Below are positions 63,501-64,000 of a stretch of DNA of 64,000 nucleotides, in pieces (position 1 is the first letter of the stretch; each line of letters starts with the position of its first letter). Origin of the DNA: Hirundichthys speculiger (Eukaryota; Chordata; Actinopteri; Beloniformes; Exocoetidae). A program made the translations under genes and the position numbers. The DNA lies in NCBI GenBank assembly GCA_018398805.1, contig JAGFBZ010000335.1:62001-126000 (forward strand). The letters run 5' to 3'. Below the pieces are notes generated by a model. The model was not told where the DNA came from and did not search any database. It worked only from the letters and a program-made list of their open reading frames with translations.

Positions 63501-63919
63501 GTCAATCATCAGCTGTCAGACAGATGGACTTGCATTTGTCTCCAGGATATTCTGGTTTACAGAGGAGTTCATGTTCCTGGCATCATCACCGTGCTAGTCA
63601 GTGGCTTAGTTGTTTTTCCACACTACTTCTGTGTTTGTTTGTCATTTTTAATATATGAATAACCCTAACTGTAATATTCCATGTAATTTATCTGATTTTT
63701 AGAGCCAGTGAAACATGGTGGACTTTCTTTTTTCAGGTGTATCTTAAAAGCAGCCAGAGGAAGCCTCGTTTGACAAATATTACTATGAATGAACAGTTGG
63801 TCACCTTAGTGAGTCCCAGCTGGTACTGTCCCGCTTCAGCACCAACCACATCCAGCAAAGCCAGCGTCAGTTCGCTGTCCAACAACCCGCTCAGCTGCTG
63901 GTTCAGCAGAACTCCATAC
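395..63919 (-). CDS. myo15b: Unconventional myosin XV gene, internal part (27 exons)
   Basis: Myosin XV is an actin-based motor with a tail for cargo and membrane binding; its paralogue MYO15A works at stereocilia tips. Here 27 exons with AG acceptors and GT donors join in phase into 1052 codons without a stop. Order seen: motor converter (1-38), IQ motifs (about 57-100), linker with LEIPAELS, MyTH4 (about 190-345), Met/Gln-rich, charged and proline-rich linker (430-895), FERM-like region (about 905-1052). From memory of the human proteins, the segments reading [30 protein letters not shown] and FLRKEVFYPRE are closer to MYO15B than MYO15A. The gene runs off both edges, so neither start codon nor stop is visible. 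Introns range from 65 bp to 26.3 kb. Myosin XV identity is near certain; the B paralogue is likely but rests on recall, and MYO15A is the alternative. Confidence 0.85.
511..1549. other. Intron 26, no feature besides TG-rich tract
   Basis: About 1 kb between exons 27 and 26. A loose TG/CA-rich microsatellite lies at about 1215-1370. I see no coding exon or transposon ends. Positions 1-394 likewise show no exon I can support. Confidence 0.6.
1550..1668 (-). CDS. myo15b: myosin XV exon 26: [16 protein letters not shown]
   Basis: 119 nt, residues 975-1014. Contains [20 protein letters not shown] and ends FPVT, a strongly conserved segment of myosin XV between the FERM lobes. Acceptor CTGTAG, donor ACG/GTGAGC. 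Confidence 0.95.
1804..1879 (-). CDS. myo15b: myosin XV exon 25: [16 protein letters not shown]
   Basis: 76 nt, residues 950-975. Reads [14 protein letters not shown], then [11 protein letters not shown], part of the FERM-like helical lobe. The ERRKMKDLL wording is the recalled MYO15B form. Acceptor TTTTCAG, donor CTGG/GTAAGA. Confidence 0.94.
1945..2004 (-). CDS. myo15b: myosin XV exon 24: VFYPRE segment
   Basis: 60 nt, residues 930-949, phase 0 on both sides. Reads [11 protein letters not shown] and ends LLCEQ, directly continuing the KIFLRKE of exon 23. Acceptor CTGTAG, donor ACAG/GTGGGC. A 6-kb repeat-filled intron separates it from exon 23. Confidence 0.93.
2086..3004. mobile_element. 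Non-autonomous DNA transposon with ~40-bp TIRs
   Basis: Both ends carry an imperfect inverted repeat containing AATTCCTC and CTTAACCCTCAATCTCA (left 2086-2130, right 2963-3004 reversed). Flanking TTA/TTG suggests a 3-bp target duplication. There is no transposase. The interior holds a GC-rich tandem repeat. Superfamily not certain; PIF/Harbinger-like by target-site size. Confidence 0.65.
2391..2640. repeat. GC-rich ~92-bp tandem repeat, 2.7 copies
   Basis: Copies begin with ACAAGTAACGTGAAGCCGA at about 2393 and 2484 and a diverged form at 2576. Units are rich in GGGACCG. It lies inside the TIR element at 2086-3004. Confidence 0.8.
3005..4071. other. Intron 23 stretch without recognised feature
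   Basis: AT-rich sequence with no coding potential. From about 3890 it becomes rich in CCGCTA/CCCGCTAA motifs that lead into the hairpin at 4072, so its last 200 bp may belong to the same MITE. Confidence 0.5.
4072..4196. repeat. Hairpin (MITE-like inverted repeat)
   Basis: Arms 4081-4100 and 4168-4187 are perfect inverted copies starting TTCCGCAAACTCGG. The centre is also palindromic (GGTGGTCAGACCACC at 4131-4145), so nearly the whole 125 bp can fold. Confidence 0.85.
4640..5275. repeat. Minisatellite with 10-bp unit and GCGCAGCTGT interruptions
   Basis: Tandem units of the type CTTGGTGCGT/CTTGGTGCAT (10 bp), regularly separated by CTTGGCGCAGCTGTGCGT (18 bp). The many long open frames here on both strands (up to about 249 codons) come from low complexity and are not genes. 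Confidence 0.95.
5395..5815 (+). mobile_element. Interspersed repeat (CCACCAAGGAGGT family)
   Basis: Starts near CCACCAAGGAGGTAATG and ends GGCGGAGGTCTGCGCTCTC. A shorter second copy lies at about 13918-14155 with the same ends and interior (GAAAAGGAAGAACTGATTTC), so it is a dispersed element. No coding capacity; class unknown. Confidence 0.7.
5753..6747. repeat. Long palindrome, ~430-bp arms around 132-bp spacer
   Basis: Left arm 5753-6178 and right arm 6311-6747 are inverted copies. Paired landmarks are GGCGGAGGTCTGCGC / GCGCAGACCTCCGCC, ATGATTAAATCATTTGCTCC and its complement, and GGTGGAACGCCCTAACC / GGTTAGGGCGTTCCACC. A few percent of positions differ. The outer edge overlaps the dispersed repeat ending at 5815. 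Confidence 0.92.
6878..7222 (-). pseudogene. Ty3/gypsy-type gag fragment
   Basis: A 114-codon frame contains [45 protein letters not shown] and [11 protein letters not shown]. These resemble the gag capsid region of vertebrate Ty3/gypsy (RTL/PEG10-like) retrotransposons. No pol or LTR is visible next to it; only a remnant survives. Confidence 0.75.
7969..8069 (-). CDS. myo15b: myosin XV exon 23: start of FERM-like region
   Basis: 101 nt, residues 896-929. Ends [16 protein letters not shown], the conserved entry to the first FERM-like region. Acceptor CTGCAG, donor GAA/GTAACAC. A (TG)n tract begins one base inside the intron. Intron 22 is only 197 bp and is mostly a short repeat tail. Confidence 0.93.
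8155..8240 (+). mobile_element. Tail of GAATT-ended teleost repeat
   Basis: Contains GATCTGGGTCTCTG, AGCGCCTAGAGACAATTG and ACTGAATTGAATCG. The same tail recurs at about 21930-22022, 36965-37075, 38415-38537 and, reversed, 27668-27765. Here it makes up about half of intron 22 (197 bp). Confidence 0.75.
8267..8498 (-). CDS. myo15b: myosin XV exon 22: poly-proline and PLEDLFGS motif
   Basis: 232 nt, residues 819-896. Two poly-proline runs flank [14 protein letters not shown], which matches a PLxDLFG motif recalled from MYO15B. Acceptor CTTCCAG. The donor A/GTTGGT is weak but is the only nearby GT that keeps phase with exon 23. Confidence 0.85.
8582..8672 (-). CDS. myo15b: myosin XV exon 21: [10 protein letters not shown] motif
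   Basis: 91 nt, residues 788-818. Reads [19 protein letters not shown]; DPxxEALxxL is conserved, and the AKL ending is the recalled MYO15B form. Acceptor CTCACAG, donor AAG/GTCAGAC. Confidence 0.93.
8850..8990 (+). mobile_element. LINE 3' tail ending in (TTATC)n
   Basis: CCCTCGGGGATCAATAAAG followed by TTATCTTATCTTA is a typical fish LINE 3' end. A second tail of this type is at 28535-28590. Confidence 0.6.
9231..9399 (-). CDS. myo15b: myosin XV exon 20: [12 protein letters not shown] motif
   Basis: 169 nt, residues 732-788. Lys/Glu/Pro-rich start, then [15 protein letters not shown] and PEPKPFEP. An equivalent I(I/V)xxYQxxP motif is present in both human class XV proteins. Acceptor TCCACAG, donor TCAG/GTCAGC. 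Confidence 0.92.
9505..9850. mobile_element. Relic hAT copy
   Basis: Resembles the left part of the hAT element at 13527 (CCCCAACCCCCGGTCC, GGTCCGTGGGTCATTTGGTAC, AAAATGACCAGATTCTCT). One terminus only; no target duplication seen. Confidence 0.55.
9890..11660 (-). pseudogene. L2-like LINE relic (endonuclease, RT and 3' pieces)
   Basis: Minus-strand fragments in order: endonuclease-like region at 11380-11650, frame 11061-11333 with [21 protein letters not shown], and RT start 10755-10958 with [20 protein letters not shown] and [13 protein letters not shown] 3' part at 9900-10150 also occurs in the 30-kb LINE. Frames are broken, and a hAT fragment (10560-10757) interrupts it. Clade assignment is from motif memory. 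Confidence 0.75.
10560..10757. mobile_element. Partial hAT copy inside LINE
   Basis: Shares GTGGTACTCAGAGAGCTGAA and CAGGTGGTACGC with the right part of the complete element at 14177-14677. Its left part is missing or unrecognisable. Confidence 0.65.
11690..12365. repeat. Polypyrimidine tandem repeat (TCCTCCCTCTGTCC type)
   Basis: About 675 bp of nearly pure C/T on the plus strand, built of TCCTCCCTCTG, CTCTCTGTCC and TCCATCC words. Followed at once by CCAGCTGTTCTTCATCAGGA, the flank that also follows the arrays at 21296 and 36776. Long frames here are low-complexity artefacts. Confidence 0.92.
12366..12470 (+). mobile_element. Fragment of short repeat carrying pyrimidine array
   Basis: CCAGCTGTTCTTCATCAGGA, AGATCCTGCTGAAGGTTTC and TTCCTC match the sequence after the arrays at 21765, 35258 and 36832. 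A dispersed family, class unknown. Confidence 0.6.
13179..13304 (-). CDS. myo15b: myosin XV exon 19: proline-rich linker
   Basis: 126 nt, residues 690-732. Starts [14 protein letters not shown], ends with a PPPPPP run and QPKG. Acceptor ACTCCAG, donor AAAG/GTAAGA. Low complexity; identity rests on phase and position. Confidence 0.85.
13527..14835. mobile_element. hAT-like element with nested insertions
   Basis: Ends CAGTGGTCCTAAACCCC (left) and GGTTGGGGACCATTG (right, inverted). The 8-bp flanks ACTTAGAG and CATTAGAG agree at 6 of 8 positions, as for an old hAT target duplication. A CCACCAAGGAGGT-family repeat and a younger hAT sit inside it. No transposase. Confidence 0.7.
14177..14677. mobile_element. 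Non-autonomous hAT, 501 bp, perfect 8-bp TSD
   Basis: Termini CAGTGGTGCGCAAACT and, inverted, CAGTGCTTCTCAAACT. It is flanked on both sides by GTATAGAG (14169-14176 and 14678-14685). No open frame of note. It lies within the older element at 13527-14835. Confidence 0.88.
14960..15038 (-). CDS. myo15b: myosin XV exon 18: KRDYFQKIG motif
   Basis: 79 nt, residues 664-690. Reads [14 protein letters not shown] then [12 protein letters not shown]; a K/RxYFQ(K/R)-type motif occurs at this place in MYO15B. Acceptor TTAACAG, donor ATCG/GTGTGT. It lies just right of a nested hAT insertion. Confidence 0.88.
15039..17103. other. Intron 17, mostly unassigned; possible Tc1 relic
   Basis: No exon found. 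Around 16395-16480 the plus strand reads [20 protein letters not shown], resembling the core of Tc1-type transposases, but nothing before or after it supports a larger element. Confidence 0.45.
17104..17355 (-). CDS. myo15b: myosin XV exon 17: charged helix and SR/PxxP segment
   Basis: 252 nt, residues 580-663. [15 protein letters not shown] continues the helix of exon 16, then a Lys/Glu/Gln run of about 35 residues (single alpha-helix or coiled coil), then [13 protein letters not shown] and [10 protein letters not shown], a possible SH3 ligand. The AQQMT...QAM...LS pattern is recalled from MYO15B. Confidence 0.93.
17442..17530 (-). CDS. myo15b: myosin XV exon 16: Gln/Ala-rich helix
   Basis: 89 nt, residues 550-579. 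[11 protein letters not shown] followed by [15 protein letters not shown], the start of a Gln/Ala/Met-rich helix found in myosin XV tails. Acceptor CACAG, donor ATG/GTCAGA. Confidence 0.9.
17722..17784 (-). CDS. myo15b: myosin XV exon 15: Met/Pro-rich linker
   Basis: 63 nt, residues 529-550, reading [20 protein letters not shown]. Like exon 14 it is a multiple of three and Met/Pro-rich, suggesting local duplication of a small exon. Acceptor GTGTAG, donor CCAG/GTAAGG. Confidence 0.82.
18215..18247 (-). CDS. myo15b: myosin XV exon 14: 33-nt Met/Pro micro-exon
   Basis: Only 33 nt, residues 518-529, reading [10 protein letters not shown]. Acceptor TTTTCCAG and donor ATGG/GTGAGT are strong and phases fit both neighbours. 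Its length is a multiple of three, so skipping it would not break the frame. Confidence 0.8.
18422..18477. repeat. Two detached units of the 30-bp minisatellite
   Basis: CCAGGATCATAGCTGTGTGT occurs twice with GGGATGTTT between. These are the left end of the array at 19822-20437, cut off by the hAT insertion at 18478-19821. Confidence 0.9.
18478..19821. mobile_element. hAT-like element inserted in minisatellite
   Basis: Left end CAAGGTTATTATAGTT and right end, inverted, CAGGGTTATTATAGTT. The 8-bp target duplication GTGTGTTG (18470-18477 and 19822-19829) is part of the minisatellite unit. Ends are rich in TTTAGTTTT. The interior has no transposase. Confidence 0.85.
19822..20437. repeat. 30-bp minisatellite, about 20 copies
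   Basis: Unit GGATCATAGCTGTGTGTTGG plus GATGTTTCCA, highly uniform. Because 30 is divisible by 3, frames stay open through the array on both strands (up to 254 codons). It stops four bases from the splice donor of exon 13 (GT at 20441-20442). Confidence 0.97.
20443..20527 (-). CDS. myo15b: myosin XV exon 13: basic/Gly-rich linker
   Basis: 85 nt, residues 490-518. Reads [17 protein letters not shown], then a Met/Pro/Gly stretch. Donor GCTG/GTAGGAAAC lies within two bases of the end of a 30-bp minisatellite whose unit resembles the donor's own intronic flank. Confidence 0.88.
20615..20682 (-). CDS. myo15b: myosin XV exon 12: DDLFDPVL motif
   Basis: 68 nt, residues 467-489. Contains [16 protein letters not shown]; a DSLFDPVL-type motif occurs at the same place in mammalian myosin XV, so it is probably a short binding motif. 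Acceptor CTGCAG, donor GCG/GTGAGTG. Confidence 0.92.
21296..22022 (+). mobile_element. GAATT-tailed repeat with expanded pyrimidine array
   Basis: Array of CTCTCTGTCCTCCATC (about 21300-21740), then CCAGCTGGTCTTCAGCAGGA, then the tail GTCTCTGTAAAGCACCTAGA and AAATTGAATTGAATTG. The copy at 36776-37075 has the same parts but only a few pyrimidine units. Confidence 0.85.
22100..23310 (+). pseudogene. LINE relic, plus strand (RT to 3' end)
   Basis: Frame 22475-22711 contains [19 protein letters not shown] followed by RISRSSQG, and 23057-23314 reads [20 protein letters not shown] and EREVW. The same protein family is seen in opposite orientation at 23450-24520. Many frameshifts. A non-LTR retrotransposon; clade not assigned. 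Confidence 0.75.
23450..24520 (-). pseudogene. LINE relic, minus strand (RT to 3' end)
   Basis: Frame 24520-24266 reads [20 protein letters not shown] and [13 protein letters not shown] (the catalytic FxDD box as FEDD). Frame 23824-23450 reads [20 protein letters not shown] and ends [17 protein letters not shown], a common LINE C-terminus in fish genomes. A 74-bp triplication lies between them. Confidence 0.8.
24072..24294. repeat. 74-bp tandem repeat, three copies, inside LINE
   Basis: GGAGGCAGAACCTCACTCG recurs at 24072, 24146 and 24220 with near-identical intervening sequence. Local triplication within the minus-strand LINE relic. Confidence 0.93.
24621..24730 (-). CDS. myo15b: myosin XV exon 11: acidic/proline linker
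   Basis: 110 nt, residues 430-467. Reads [20 protein letters not shown] and ends RDYPQE. Low-complexity tail linker with no known fold. Acceptor CTCTATAG, donor GAAG/GTAAGTG. Confidence 0.85.
24812..24994 (-). CDS. myo15b: myosin XV exon 10: GWSVAL segment
   Basis: 183 nt, residues 369-430. Contains [18 protein letters not shown] and FVMDLL, conserved in myosin XV, then a Pro/Ser-rich tail. The acceptor TTCAG at 24995-24996 keeps phase with exon 9; an AG two bases further on would not. Confidence 0.9.
25000..25479. repeat. ~32-bp minisatellite, left part
   Basis: Degenerate units of AACCAGGAACTACATCCAGA plus CCAATAAACC. The array continues at 27108-27240 on the other side of the Tc1 element. 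Confidence 0.85.
25480..27107. mobile_element. Tc1/mariner-type transposon, 1.63 kb
   Basis: Termini CAGTGCCTATAGAAA on both sides in inverted orientation, flanked by TA dinucleotides (25478-25479 and 27108-27109). Inside is a minus-strand transposase interrupted by one frameshift. It sits in the middle of a minisatellite in intron 9 of the myosin gene. Confidence 0.95.
25697..26717 (-). pseudogene. Tc1-like transposase, one frameshift
   Basis: Two overlapping frames. 26717-26298 starts [18 protein letters not shown] (helix-turn-helix) with [10 protein letters not shown]. 26374-25697 carries the catalytic core: [22 protein letters not shown] and [11 protein letters not shown]. Thirty-four residues separate the second D from the E, giving DD34E as in Tc1. 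The break lies near a run of five A at about 26399-26403; one extra base there explains it. It cuts and pastes DNA at TA sites in intact relatives. Confidence 0.93.
27108..27240. repeat. ~32-bp minisatellite, right part
   Basis: Units AACCAGGAACTACATCCAGA plus CCGATAAACC, four copies and a partial one. Same array as 25000-25479. Confidence 0.9.
27298..27370 (-). CDS. myo15b: myosin XV exon 9: post-MyTH4 lobe
   Basis: 73 nt, residues 345-369. Contains [17 protein letters not shown], similar to the sequence after MyTH4 in vertebrate myosin XV. Acceptor TTGACAG, donor CAA/GTACGG. Intron to exon 8 is only 94 bp. Confidence 0.88.
27465..27634 (-). CDS. myo15b: myosin XV exon 8: end of MyTH4
   Basis: 170 nt, residues 288-345. 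Begins [18 protein letters not shown] and later has [11 protein letters not shown] and MLLEMHTFT, which match the transition from MyTH4 into the following lobe in class XV tails. Acceptor CTGCAG, donor ACAG/GTAAAAA. Confidence 0.93.
27668..28010 (-). repeat. 16-bp minisatellite at end of a reversed GAATT-tailed repeat
   Basis: 27668-27765 is the reversed tail (CAATTCAATTCAATTCAG to GAGACCCAGATCATAG). It passes directly into about 15 units of AGCAGCGTAGACCTAT (27768-27990). Confidence 0.88.
28195..28600. mobile_element. LINE/SINE tail pieces
   Basis: Contains TTATTTGTAGAATCCTTTAC, a form common in fish repeat 3' ends, and a second tail GGATAAATAAAG followed by TTATC repeats at 28555-28590. 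No coding region. Confidence 0.55.
28980..30860 (-). pseudogene. L2-like LINE: RT domain and 3' region
   Basis: Frame 30680-29994 (228 codons) reads [46 protein letters not shown] (the RT catalytic box, SDD here), [18 protein letters not shown] and [14 protein letters not shown]. The 3' part at 29190-29460 matches the relic at 9.9-10.15 kb. A 32-bp minisatellite (29490-30080) has grown in the coding part after [11 protein letters not shown]. 5' end truncated. Confidence 0.85.
29490..30080. repeat. ~32-bp minisatellite derived from LINE ORF
   Basis: Units AGACCAGAGATCAGGACATT plus ACAGTAGTCC, about 18 copies with 22-bp and other shortened variants. The minus-strand reading of the unit gives YCNVLISG, the local LINE sequence, so the unit came from the LINE itself. 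Confidence 0.93.
30985..31220 (-). CDS. myo15b: myosin XV exon 7: MyTH4 core
   Basis: 236 nt, residues 210-288, the largest conserved exon. Contains [10 protein letters not shown] and [15 protein letters not shown], hallmark helices of MyTH4 domains, which bind microtubules or partner proteins in MyTH4-FERM myosins. Donor AA/GTACGTC is chosen because joining there gives [14 protein letters not shown], the conserved continuation, in phase. Confidence 0.95.
31221..31992. other. Intron 6, no feature seen
   Basis: Between the two MyTH4 exons. No repeats or frames that I recognise. Confidence 0.55.
31993..32117 (-). CDS. myo15b: myosin XV exon 6: start of MyTH4 domain
   Basis: 125 nt, residues 168-209. 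A variable Gln/Pro stretch leads into [19 protein letters not shown], the usual opening of a MyTH4 domain. Acceptor CCACCAG, donor AAAG/GTAAGTC. Confidence 0.92.
32268..33383. mobile_element. hAT element, 1.1 kb, non-autonomous
   Basis: Termini TAGGGGTGCACGATAACT and, inverted, TAGGGATGCACGATAACTG. Flanks GTCAAGGG and GTAGAGGG agree at 6 of 8 positions. ATCGGTTATCGG subterminal repeats near the right end. No transposase frame. Confidence 0.82.
33706..33763 (-). CDS. myo15b: myosin XV exon 5: LEIPAELS linker motif
   Basis: 58 nt, residues 149-168. Contains [12 protein letters not shown], a conserved motif between neck and MyTH4 in class XV and VII myosins. Acceptor CCTGTAG, donor GCAG/GTAAGTC, phase 0 in and 1 out. 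Confidence 0.9.
33855..33914 (-). CDS. myo15b: myosin XV exon 4: neck-to-tail linker
   Basis: 60 nt, residues 129-148, phase 0 on both sides. Reads [10 protein letters not shown] and ends in VCPEM. Acceptor GTTGCAG, donor ATG/GTAAGAG. It lies 91 bp upstream of the exon encoding LEIPAELS. Short and poorly conserved, but phase and splice sites fit exactly. Confidence 0.8.
33915..34680. other. Start of 26-kb intron, no feature seen
   Basis: Nothing recognisable. The open frames here lack family motifs, splice sites in phase or repeat structure. Confidence 0.5.
34680..35175 (-). pseudogene. Degraded LINE fragment
   Basis: TTCTTAGAAATTCTGTCCAT and the stretch GGAGGCTCTGATTCTCATCC match the minus-strand LINE at 23.9-24.5 kb. 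No useful frame remains. Confidence 0.6.
35874..36118. mobile_element. MITE, 245 bp, with ~32-bp inverted termini
   Basis: Ends ATTGAATCATAGAATTACAA and, inverted, ATTGAATCACAGAGTTACAA, both continuing AAGGGCCCAACTCCA. No coding capacity. Confidence 0.88.
36477..36735. repeat. ~37-bp minisatellite with palindromic TCTATATAGA
   Basis: About seven units of GTCTATATAGACGTCATCCC plus AGCGTTGACCTCCACCT. A reversed fragment of the same unit lies alone at 58345-58405. Confidence 0.93.
36776..37075 (+). mobile_element. GAATT-tailed repeat, short pyrimidine version
   Basis: CCTCCATCCTCTGTCCTC, CCAGCTGGTCTTCATCAGGA, CTCCCTCTGTGGGAGTTTTT, AGCGCCTAGAGACAATTG, and a tail of four GAATT units. The best preserved copy of the family in the window. 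Confidence 0.82.
37080..38205. other. Intronic stretch with (TG)n only
   Basis: A TG dinucleotide run lies at 37794-37830. I considered an exon near 37690-37735 and could not support it. Otherwise unassigned. Confidence 0.5.
38415..38537 (+). mobile_element. GAATT-tailed repeat fragment in LINE 3' region
   Basis: GGGGGTCATGCTCTGGGTCT, AAGCGCCTAGAGACAATTG and a tail of GAATT units, opposite in orientation to the LINE that hosts it. Confidence 0.75.
41205..41804. other. Assembly gap, 600 N
   Basis: A run of exactly 600 unknown bases inside the giant minisatellite, with array units on both sides. The round size suggests an estimated gap, so true array length is unknown. Confidence 0.99.
49109..49383. 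mobile_element. Small hAT-like element in the array
   Basis: Non-repetitive 275 bp between array units. Ends CAGGGGTGA and, inverted, CATGGGCGA. Flanks AACCTGGT (49101-49108) and ACCCTGGT (49384-49391) agree at 7 of 8 and are part of the array unit. Confidence 0.72.
50615..51335 (+). mobile_element. DNA transposon carrying a Myb/SANT-like ORF
   Basis: Ends rich in inverted TTAATTC/GAATTAA and TTACATG motifs (left TTTAATTCAGAATTAA, right TTAATTCCGAATTAA), but exact termini are unclear. It encodes a short SANT-like protein and no transposase. This fits a deletion derivative of a PIF/Harbinger-type element. Confidence 0.6.
50886..51248 (+). CDS. Myb/SANT-like DNA-binding protein of transposon
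   Basis: Uninterrupted 120-codon frame. [18 protein letters not shown], then [20 protein letters not shown] and [14 protein letters not shown] form a trihelix Myb/SANT-like (MADF-like) DNA-binding domain. Related proteins are the accessory gene of PIF/Harbinger transposons, or host genes derived from it. An upstream in-frame ATG at 50862 would add eight residues; the 50886 start (MAARSKRW) fits the family better. It may be truncated at its C-terminus. The frame has survived in a decayed ERV, so the insertion is probably young. Confidence 0.65.
   Translation: MAARSKRWSRAETIYLINSLEELEIIKRTDGRKHKNCELFKVVEARLNEGGFADRDATQVKNKWTVVANRVRLFSSGRRKDVRPPIQSEPFPTPRPEAELDKADQTCFPCKPQFGITISM
51579..52559 (+). 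pseudogene. ERV leader and gag/protease remnants
   Basis: Between left LTR and reverse transcriptase. Scattered short frames such as [18 protein letters not shown] and [16 protein letters not shown] lack clear family signatures. Assigned only from position in the provirus. Confidence 0.45.
52560..52920 (+). pseudogene. ERV reverse transcriptase, N-terminal part
   Basis: Plus-strand fragments across several frames correspond to the palm-fingers start of a gammaretrovirus-like RT (a [17 protein letters not shown] segment and, further on, a PVRTPPF segment). Stops and frameshifts abound. Reverse transcription would need the part at 55833-56050, now 2.9 kb away. Confidence 0.75.
54271..54288 (+). 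promoter_or_regulatory. Retroelement primer-binding site
   Basis: TGGCACCCGAACAGGGAC, two bases after the LTR end. This is where a host tRNA, probably lysine-type, would prime minus-strand DNA synthesis. Confidence 0.85.
54366..54535. repeat. 82-bp direct duplication in element leader
   Basis: AGATCGACTCCC...GCAGGAAGCAAGCGGGATTG occurs twice, about 82 bp apart, between the primer site and the element ORF. Confidence 0.88.
54667..55167 (+). CDS. ORF of second LTR element, function unknown
   Basis: 166 codons, first ATG at 54667 (MRRMATDQ). Acidic, with [34 protein letters not shown] and [13 protein letters not shown]. The last ~20 residues run into the right LTR, so the original stop was lost by an internal deletion. 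Position suggests the start of a gag-like gene, but I recognise no capsid or zinc knuckle. Confidence 0.45.
   Translation: MRRMATDQKNLSPEEDDPGLGPRTAGTKPHGTASPSGTAEELTRQAQEDRDRLAKGLGQSEFLGSNLDEGSEEQSYTSEPAPNWLRDVGMVDIGGAEDLQEKTQNLSEMAWSQTEEKEPPDQSLNSEEELDEQQSTPTPLIRSCVEGIDGWNLYAVRARRISSTPA
55296..55832 (+). mobile_element. LINE 3' end with (TTCTGAT)n tail
   Basis: GTGACAAATAAAGGC followed by ATTCTGATTCTGATTCTGAT. The LINE at 38.2-50.4 kb ends in the same tail in reverse, so both belong to related families. Contains a (CA)n tract at 55330-55365. Confidence 0.75.
55833..56050 (+). pseudogene. ERV reverse transcriptase, second part
   Basis: Contains [17 protein letters not shown] and, after a slippage region of [27 protein letters not shown], typical of the RT palm up to the first catalytic strands. 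It breaks off before the catalytic YxDD box. Confidence 0.82.
56208..56522 (+). pseudogene. ERV RNase H domain
   Basis: Contains [16 protein letters not shown] (with the catalytic E), [19 protein letters not shown] (catalytic D) and ISIVKCAAH. RNase H removes the RNA strand during reverse transcription. The frame is closed at 56520 by a stop; upstream residues are missing. Confidence 0.88.
56880..57275 (+). pseudogene. ERV integrase core remnant
   Basis: Fragment 57077-57274 reads [19 protein letters not shown], carrying the second catalytic D of a DDE integrase, then [15 protein letters not shown]. Earlier bits at 56930-57060 are frameshifted. Only part of the catalytic core remains. Confidence 0.82.
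57660..57945 (+). repeat. ERV right LTR
   Basis: Begins TGTCGTGGAAAA after the purine tract and ends GCCACAACA. About 285 bp, shorter than the left copy because it lacks the inserted transposon and some U3/R sequence. Confidence 0.75.
57946..58549. other. Intronic stretch; single minisatellite-like fragment
   Basis: Nothing coding. 58345-58405 holds GACGTCTATATAGGACGGG and GGAGGTCAACACTTGGATGA, a reversed isolated piece of the 37-bp unit repeated at 36477-36735. Confidence 0.55.
58558..59534. mobile_element. hAT element, 977 bp, perfect TIR and TSD
   Basis: Termini TAGGGGTGTAACGGTACA and its exact inverted copy. Flanked by ATGAACAG at 58550-58557 and 59535-59542. Inside, 58720-58830 carries repeated GCGACTT/TAGCGACT words. 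The open frames at 58656-59066 carry no transposase motif. Confidence 0.93.
59543..60201. other. End of 26-kb intron
   Basis: GCTAATGCTAATTCTAATGC low-complexity tract at about 59755-59810; otherwise no recognised feature up to the donor of exon 3. Confidence 0.55.
60202..60295 (-). CDS. myo15b: myosin XV exon 3: end of IQ region, basic helix
   Basis: 94 nt, residues 97-128. Completes IQ motif 2 and continues [15 protein letters not shown], ending in RRHLRK; a degenerate third IQ is possible. Acceptor TTTCAG and donor AAG/GTAGAT. Its 3' neighbour in the coding sequence is 26.3 kb away at 33914; the joint K|EF keeps phase 0. Confidence 0.93.
60296..62833. other. Intron 2, dispersed repeat pieces
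   Basis: 62205-62270 has GGAGGAAACTGGAGTACC, and 62280-62545 resembles LINE 3' sequence (ATTTAACAGGAAGCCAATGA). 61500-61640 contains inverted GTTCATGAAC and GAACGAGTTCA motifs of unknown origin. No exon seen. Confidence 0.5.
62636..62697. repeat. 12-bp tandem repeat
   Basis: Five units of GGAACCAGTTGT or the variant GGAACCAGCTGT. Short and intronic. Confidence 0.9.
62834..63009 (-). CDS. myo15b: myosin XV exon 2: lever arm with two IQ motifs
   Basis: 176 nt, residues 39-97. Starts [15 protein letters not shown], then IQ motif 1 ([16 protein letters not shown]) and IQ motif 2 ([14 protein letters not shown], running into the next exon). IQ helices bind calmodulin or light chains and stiffen the lever arm. 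The donor is followed directly by three TTAGGG-like units on the minus strand, which looks coincidental. Confidence 0.95.
63010..63804. other. Intron 1, no feature seen
   Basis: Between converter exon and IQ exon. No repeat family or frame I recognise. Confidence 0.55.
63805..63919 (-). CDS. myo15b: myosin XV exon 1 of window: converter/end of motor domain
   Basis: 115 nt, residues 1-38, phase 1 in and phase 0 out. It reads YGVLLNQQL at its start and ends in QLGLTK, completed by VFLKE in the next exon; this is the invariant motor-to-lever-arm junction of myosins. Acceptor CTGCAG and donor AAG/GTGACC. The rest of the motor domain would lie to the right of the window. Confidence 0.9.
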
Positions 63920-64000
63920 CTGCAGCAGGAAACAGCAGGAGCTCTTATTCAGATGATCTGAGCAGCCTGAACGTCTGTCTGCTTTATATCCCTGTAACAT

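Overview
This is vertebrate, most likely teleost fish, genomic DNA. The repeat content points there: Tc1-like and hAT transposons, LINEs with TTATC or TTCTGAT tails, short repeats ending in AATTGAATTGAATT, a gamma/epsilon-like endogenous retrovirus and many minisatellites. I see no bacterial-style gene and no RNA gene.

The window holds the middle of one protein-coding gene on the minus strand, an unconventional myosin XV. I rebuilt 27 consecutive exons by hand from splice sites and reading frame. From right (5') to left (3') they encode the end of the motor (63.9 kb), two or more IQ motifs (62.9 and 60.2 kb), a short linker, a MyTH4 domain (32.1-24.8 kb), a long Met/Gln-, charged- and Pro-rich linker (24.7-8.3 kb) and the start of a FERM-like region (8.1-0.4 kb). 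All junctions keep phase: one leading base, 1052 complete codons and two trailing bases, with no stop. Residue numbers below refer to this fragment. The linker and FERM-like sequence recall MYO15B more than MYO15A, so myo15b is the preferred name. Most of the motor lies beyond the right edge; the SH3 and C-terminal MyTH4-FERM lie beyond the left edge.

Layout: 0-9.4 kb, exons 27-20 with a TIR element, a 0.43-kb-arm palindrome and a gypsy gag relic between them. 9.4-20.7 kb, exons 19-12 with a LINE, nested hATs and a 30-bp minisatellite split by a hAT. 20.7-33.9 kb, exons 11-4 with more LINEs, a Tc1 element inside a minisatellite and a LINE-derived minisatellite. 33.9-60.2 kb, one 26-kb intron. 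It contains a LINE swollen from about 2 kb to 12 kb by a roughly 10.5-kb, 62-64-bp minisatellite (with a 600-base gap), a broken endogenous retrovirus carrying further insertions, MITEs and a hAT. 60.2-64 kb, exons 3-1.

The most unusual feature is the large number of minisatellites in one gene, several of them grown from identifiable segments of transposable elements. The largest, at 38.9-49.4 kb, is an expanded piece of a LINE reverse-transcriptase gene that is open in all three minus-strand frames. I saw no evidence of a new enzymatic or defence system.
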